Notes under the pieces: generated by a model
The model's input: the letters and a program-made list of their open reading frames with translations, nothing else
What the model was told of the DNA's origin: nothing
Database searches by the model: none
Assembly: GCA_963971285.1 (NCBI GenBank)
Contig: OZ020262.1
Location: forward strand, 7,101,036 to 7,165,035
Origin: Astropecten irregularis
Lineage: Eukaryota; Echinodermata; Asteroidea; Paxillosida; Astropectinidae
DNA length: 64,000 nt
Direction of reading: 5' to 3'
Shown here: positions 44,780-64,000 of the stretch, in pieces
How the letters are laid out: each line of letters starts with the position of its first letter
Position numbering within the stretch: the first letter of the stretch is position 1
Position numbers and translations under genes: made by a program

Positions 44780-45261
44780 AGTTTGGATTTGAACCCTGGA
44801 ACAAAAGGTCAGAGAGCACGAAAGGAGAAACCGAGATCTTGCTTGGGATTGTCAAATGTAATCAGTTGATGTCATTCACACATTGAACATTTTGCACGGG
44901 CTGGCAATATACATGTACACATAATGTATCTGCACATTCTAAAGTGGCCTCTCTTGATATATGTCAGTGCAGAACAGATGTGTGTGCCAATTGTCTGACC
45001 TCACTTTTGTGAAATGGGTCAGAGAGTGCAGTGGAATATTACACTTGACGGCACCGGCACGCCTGGGCTGGGTAAGATTACGGCCAACAAGGGGAAAGGC
45101 TTGCAATTATAGACATATCTGCCTAGCGGGCACATATCATCTTAAAGCAGCAATACTATTAAGATTGTAATACTTTCATCAGGCAGGTAAATATCTTGTC
45201 AAAAAGTTGCCTTTTTTGGCTGGCAAGTATTAATAAAAACAACTTTTTGTTCTCACGTCCT

Positions 45262-45516
45262 GGGGCCAATTTCATAGAGTTGCTTAAGCACAAAAACTGC
45301 TTTAAGCATGAAAAGTCTTCCTTGATCAAACAGGATTACCAACCAAATGTTCATGTGATGTTTACCGCTTTTGATTTGTATTCGGCAATTGTTTGCTGAG
45401 CATAACTTTCACAAGGAGTTTTGGCTGGCATACTGATTCTATTTACCAAGGTTTTTGGTGCTTAAGCAAAATAATGTTTGTGCTTAAGCAGCTCTATGAA
45501 AATAATTGGCTCCTGG
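45262..45516. repeat. GGCCAATTTCAT foldback family, subtype A
   Basis: Starts GGGGCCAATTTCATAGAGTT. The inner sequence reads in the opposite direction to the copy at 44530 (CTTCCTTGATCAAACAGGATT). The right end is GCAGCTCTATGAAAATAATTGGC with a small insertion. Confidence 0.8.
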
Positions 45517-46538
45517 TAACAAGTTGTACATTATAAACTTTTACCTGAAGTAAATGTTGTCACAAATGAGTAGGCAAAAAAGTGTCCAAAACTTTTCATT
45601 TATGAATTTTCTGCACACAAGTCACTACAATTATATAAGAGAAAATCTTAATATAGGAAGAAATGCAACGGTGTATTTCGGTTGAGGTTACGTCATTCAA
45701 CACAGTCACATCTGCTTAAAATACAAGTTATTCATTAATAATTATGGTAACACACCATAAATCTCCAAAGTTGGCATTGTAGTACAAAGGGTGTGCCGTA
45801 AGAAAAGTGCAATGGCCGAATCTCAAGGGGTGAATTCATTTTCTTACAAATCCTTTGAAATAGATTGATGTTAATGTTTGGCAAAACAACACACCAAGTA
45901 CAACATATATCTTAAGACCAATCATGTTGTGTTAAAGCAATGGACCAATCACGATGCGGGTAAATTCCTGTTAGTAGAACAAACTGTCCAAAATGAAACA
46001 AAAAACCTTCAAAATAAAAAATCTTCACGAAAAAATGTAAGAAATAGAGAAGAAAAGAAGTGTGTGAAGTCCTTTCCCCCGGGATGTTGTGCCAGACTGC
46101 TGTTGTTTCACATGCTCGGACTCGCTATGCCACGCATTTGCACGGTGTCATTAAACGATGGGAAACTCATAACTCAACTTCCATTTGAAACTAGGTTAGC
46201 CTTGTCTCGCCATCCCAATGCACGGTCGCATATGCCGACAGCCTGGCCCAGGCTAGAATTCTTGGTATGCCAAGATCCGACCATGCTTCACAATGTATTA
46301 CTCTACAGAAAGTTCATCCAAGGTAGGTTGTTCTTTTTGTCTTCAGTCGAAGAGGCAACTTGGACATAATCAATCAATTCTACTCCATAGTGCAGTACTT
46401 TAACCCCCAATGGCTGGCTCTGTTCTTCAAGAACAGACTTTCAATACTCAGTTACCTAGAAACACAACTCCTTTCCCTCTTCAAACTTTTCATCTTCAAA
46501 TTACCCCAGGGGGCATCGCAGGACAATTCTGCACGTGG

Positions 46539-46850
46539 AGCATGTTTCCACAGGCCCATTGCTATTTAGCGGTAAGTGGATATCGCTAAATACCGCTAAG
46601 TTTTTCCGCTAAGCTACTGTTTCCACAACCTACGCTATCGCTAATTAGCTTGTTTAGTGCTGATGGAGTTGCATGACTTTTTAAAGTTATTGGCAAGTAT
46701 CGCCAAAAACCTACTCAGAGTAGATTGCCGATACCGATGTAAAGGCGATAGCGATGCGGATAAAAAAGGCAATGGAGTTGATTTCTACAAAAAAGAAATG
46801 CCGTGTTTTAGCGTTATTTAGCGATAAGTTTGCTCTGTGGAAACACGCTC
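46539..46850. repeat. Foldback element, GTTTCCACAG ends
   Basis: GAGCATGTTTCCACAG at the left and CTGTGGAAACACGCTC at the right are inverted. The interior is full of TTAGCGATA/CTATCGCTA-type inverted blocks, so the whole 312 bp can fold. No second copy in the window. Confidence 0.75.
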
Positions 46851-47472
46851 TACCACTTGGCCATATGCAGACACAGAGGGCGCTATTTATCCACTTTAAA
46901 CCTCGTATTTTATCTCCTTACATTCCAGTTTGGTTTTTTTATAGCGACACAATTTTGCCACCAAACATGATTTCTCTAACATCCCTATTTCTCCCAAAAC
47001 CATCCACTGATACTTCAGGACTTAGAAGAGCTCAGAATAACCGAGCTCTTTCACAATAAAAAGAACTTTAAGGCCCAACAAGTTCAAGTGAAACCCCAAT
47101 ATTTAGCTGCTTTTTCTATTAAATGAAGACTTTTTATGAAAATAAAATTTATCACGCAAAACAGAATCCTCTCACGAAGCAATTATAAACCACCCTCAGT
47201 TATTAACACAAGAATACAAATATTAAGATGTCTAATTCAACATATTTTATGTCGGACTAGAATAAATATTATGTGAAACGGAGGTATGGTCTTTGGAAGA
47301 ATTTTTCTGAAAAAAATAATAAACATCAACATCGTATATACAAGTTGTACCCCTGAAGAACCTGAGGCTGGCAAAAAGTGAAAAGCTTGTACTGATATTA
47401 AATAATGCTGAATAATGCTGATATTTGTAGGGGAAAAAGGGCCCAAATTTCTGCTGTTCTACCTTAAGATAA

Positions 47473-47718
47473 CTGGGGTCAATTTAATAGAGCTGCTTAA
47501 GCACCAAAATCTGCGTCAGCACCTAAAACCTTGGTAAATAAAATCAGTATGCCAGCCAAAACTCCTTGTGAATGTTACGCTCAGCAAACAATGGCCAAAT
47601 ACAAGTCAAAAGCAGTAAACATCACATGGAAATTTGGTTGGTAATCCTGTTTGATCAAGAAAGACTTTTCAAGCTTAGGCAAATTTTGAGCTAAGCAGCT
47701 CTATGAAATTAGCCCCTG
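47473..47718. repeat. GGCCAATTTCAT foldback family, subtype A
   Basis: Starts GGGGTCAATTTAATAGAGCTG, ends GCTCTATGAAATTAGCCCC; TGTTACGCTCAGCAAACAATG inside. Terminal GGCC partly mutated on both sides. Confidence 0.8.
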
Positions 47719-47879
47719 ATGATAGGTGGTGGACCAATGCAAAACTGTACCACAAATCTTTTTAAGGGTTTGGAAGCAAGCGACGATGAAAATTCATAAA
47801 TTAAGAGTGGCCCTCTAGGGCCTTACTTTGGGCAATATTTTTAAAGAAGAGAAGAAAGAAGAAAATGGGTATTCCTTTG

Positions 47880-47990
47880 GTAAGCATGGTACCCTGCGTA
47901 CCACAATACACCACAGTGTAGTTTCTGTGGTAATGCATGGTTTATGATCCAGTTACCCAGTGGAGACTGTGGTAAACAGCTCTTGTCTTG
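47880..47990. repeat. Dispersed repeat, ACCACAATACACCACAGTG unit, copy 2
   Basis: Direct relative of 36400-36560, sharing TACCACAATACACCACAGTG, GGTAATGCATGGTTTATGAT and GTGGAGACTG in the same order. Confidence 0.75.
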
Positions 47991-48769
47991 TGTAGTAGGT
48001 GCAGACTGCAGAGGGTAAGGGTGAAGAAAAAATCTCCATGTTTTGTTCGTGCTTGCAAGTGAACTTCCAAGATCTGCAATGACGATTAATGTCGATGGGA
48101 GTGTTTTTCTCGAGCGGATGAATAGATTCTGACGGCAGAAGGTATGGCAAACTCCTTCCCCTTATTCATGGACTCTTCACCCCTCCACTGTTGCCATACT
48201 TCCAGAGACATCAATGCAGGAAGCTTCTGGTTTGGCAATGAAGAGGCTGGTCATATTGAGGTCAGTAAATTGTCTGCCTGGCAAACGGCTCTTCCAGATG
48301 TTCGGGAATGTCCCGGCAAGAATTCCAGAACGATTCCTCGAGATTGACCGACCAGAAATGACGTCATCTCGTCTCGCTGACGATCAGTTGATCACATGGC
48401 CACACATGCTTCTCCGATGTCATTTCCACATCCAGGCTTTTCGCACAAAAGCGAATAAGTTCAAATATTTCGCAGATATGGACTACAAATCCGAATGGAG
48501 CAAAATTGAAGGTTTTCTGCAGACTGGATTGGAAAGTGGGCTGCGTCAAGGCTTCAACACACAACGTTGCAGCATCACATTACCATCATGGTTTCAGCAG
48601 AAGCGAACTCATAGACATTGACCCTAAGTATGCACTCAGCTGGCTGGCTGTCCTCTGCATTCTCTTGCAACAGCGCCCTCTGTGGACGCTAGTGCACCAA
48701 CTCTTCATACAAATTGTAAGACCTGGAAGTTAGCGTGAAAAAACAACGACACGACCGTTCCAACCTCTG

Positions 48770-62564
<13,795 letters not shown>

Positions 62565-64000
62565 CTGTAATAAACAAATAAACAAACAAATTACAGAATG
62601 GTGTTATCGAAATTCAATCAAAATTGCTCTTACAATGTTTTGGAAATATGCTATCCCCAACCTAAAGTGCTTAGAAATTGACTATGAAAAAAATAATGAT
62701 GCGGCTTTTCAGGTTCGAACCCCACTTGTGTCGCGAATGCACATGCCGTGCACAATCAAATACAACTTGTCCATAGGTTCGAATCCCACTTCAGCCTGTG
62801 TTTTTTTTTTCTCTCAAGCGCACAAAAAAACAAACTTTTTAACACTAGGCATGTTGAGAAGGCCAAATCTAACTTACTTCCTTTTGATTTTCAAACAACG
62901 AAACGAAACGATTATATTGACGTACTGAGAGTTTTTCGCTTTGTTGTTTTCCTATCCGGCATAACAATAGACTTAAATCAGAACAATGCATGCCTTACAT
63001 AAGATTGGTTTGTATTGCTTAGCAGTTCCTGGTAGTAGAATTTTTCTTTGTTCACCTTTCAATGACTTAAAAATCAGTCAGTTTCCATTGTGTTTATTTG
63101 ATGAGATATAGCAATTTGTTGAATTACATGTACAGCACTTCCTTGTTCAGTTTTCTAAAAGCGGCGACCTTCCTTCTTAATATCTCCAGCCAAAACAGAT
63201 ATCGCGCTTTCAAATTTAACAGAACTGAAAGTCACCAATAATACATGTACATCACACTTCCCCTTTGTATAACATGTACCCGTTCTGCTATGAAACATTT
63301 ATATATATATAAATCTCATTTTTCTGTTCAAAGTTCCATTTACAATGAATGCATGTACAAAAATTCTTGACAAAAGCTTGGGACAAAATTTGTTATGCTT
63401 GTTTGTGGGTTCTCCTAAATCTACATGTAAAGGTTTGAAAAACAAAATCTGGCAGAGTTTAAAAATAAAATAACATTTGATCATGGATTCAGGATTTTTA
63501 TAGAGTGAACATTTTTTACTTTTCTTAGAATCCAGTTCAGCAGCTGATTTCACTTAACTTCAAATGTTGTGAATGCAATATTTTGTTGCATGACTTATGC
63601 AACATTTTCTTGCCTTTGGTTGCACAAGTTCTGCCAATTTTACGAAAAATTTGTACGTTGCGTAAGTTACGCAACATTTCGTGAAATCGGCTGCAGCTCT
63701 TTTGGGAGAATTCCAGACCCTTTCTAGACAAAATACCAAAAAGTTACTCATGAGCAGAGTATATTCTTTGAAGCAATGGTTTGAAAGTAATCCTCCAACA
63801 AAAGAAGGCTGCTCATGGTCAGAATCTAACATTTCATGTCTACATTTTCCAGCTCAAAAAAAAATTGGACAAAAGACAGCAAAAGGGCCGAGCAAACACA
63901 GCGGCTTTATTCAGAAATGGCCTTGTAACAAAGATCCCACGGACAATGTACACATCTTTCTGAATGTCCTGGTCATAAATAACAAGATGAGGAAAAAAAA
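62565..64000. other. Kinase intron, right edge of window
   Basis: I found no further kinase exon here. Two B-box-like motifs (CAGGTTCGAACCCCAC at 62711 and AGGTTCGAATCCCAC at about 62776) suggest a SINE or two overlapping SINE heads. 63537-63705 is a loose palindrome with CAGCTGATTTCACTTA and CGTGAAATCGGCTGCAGC ends. Confidence 0.5.
63537..63705. repeat. Palindromic element with CAGC(T)GATTTCAC ends
   Basis: CAGCAGCTGATTTCACTTAA at the left and TTCGTGAAATCGGCTGCAGC at the right are inverted. TTGTTGCATGACTTATGCAAC inside makes a second small palindrome, and GTTGCGTAAGTTACGCAAC a third. About 169 bp. Confidence 0.65.

Larger units (their letters stand above)
41061..48769. other. Convergent intergenic region between MFSD1 and PRKX-like kinase
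   Basis: About 7.7 kb, mostly AT-rich, without an exon I could support. It may include a long 3' UTR for the kinase gene on the minus strand. It contains a SINE (43898-43972), three GGCCAATTTCAT elements (44530-44779, 45262-45516, 47473-47718), a foldback at 46539-46850 and a dispersed repeat at 47880-47990. The single-frame ORFs at 45878-46369 and 48214-48621 have no recognisable domain. Confidence 0.55.

Noticed and set aside
45878..46369. 163-codon open frame on the plus strand
   Set aside because: No recognisable domain, lysine/asparagine-rich composition typical of AT-rich chance frames, no splice or promoter context, and not part of a fitted gene model.

Overview
This is a piece of an intron-rich animal nuclear genome. 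It has conserved GT-AG exons, small introns packed with short foldback elements, tRNA-derived SINEs, and no bacterial signatures. The gene set (MFSD1, PTER, a TSTD-type rhodanese, an alkaline ceramidase, a PRKX-type kinase) is generic metazoan. The dense short inverted-repeat elements ending in GGCCAATTTCAT or TGAAATCGACCCC make me suspect a marine deuterostome, probably an echinoderm (sea star). That taxonomic call is inference only. Single open frames are poor guides here, so I rebuilt gene models exon by exon, using splice sites, intron phase and protein similarity recalled from known families.

Layout. (1) 433-14583, plus strand: two tandem paralogues of an amino acid/auxin permease (AAAP, SLC32/36/38 clan) transporter with the same exon structure and intron phases. 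The first has lost its 5' exon off the left edge; the second is complete (8 coding exons, 469 aa). (2) 15779-21360, minus: a complete PTER gene (phosphotriesterase-related, N-acetyltaurine hydrolase family), 7 exons, with all metal ligands present. (3) 23161-24407, minus: a small TSTD-like rhodanese-domain gene in which the catalytic cysteine position is serine; its 5' exon is uncertain. (4) 27757-32840, minus: an ACER1/2-like alkaline ceramidase, 7 solid exons and a probable terminal exon. The first exon is not visible and may lie in or near the 200-N gap at 33416-33615. (5) 34329-39625, plus: a complete MFSD1 lysosomal transporter gene, 13 coding exons, 492 aa, with a 3' UTR probably to about 41060. 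(6) 48770-62564, minus: the 3' five exons of a PRKX/PKA-type AGC kinase. Its glycine loop and first lysine-bearing exons lie beyond the right edge.

The rest is dominated by non-autonomous elements. At least six palindromic (foldback/MITE-like) families recur 2-11 times. One 861-bp hAT-type element is complete with a perfect 8-bp target-site duplication. There are several tRNA-derived SINEs, one 63-bp minisatellite and many simple repeats. The genes do not form an operon or an obvious pathway. The closest functional link is between the two endomembrane membrane proteins, ACER and MFSD1, which are arranged head to head. I did not find a clearly new multi-gene system. The observations most worth a second look are the cysteine-less rhodanese, the tandem AAAP pair, the missing ACER exon, and the load of palindromic elements, some carrying CCAAT boxes, close to genes.
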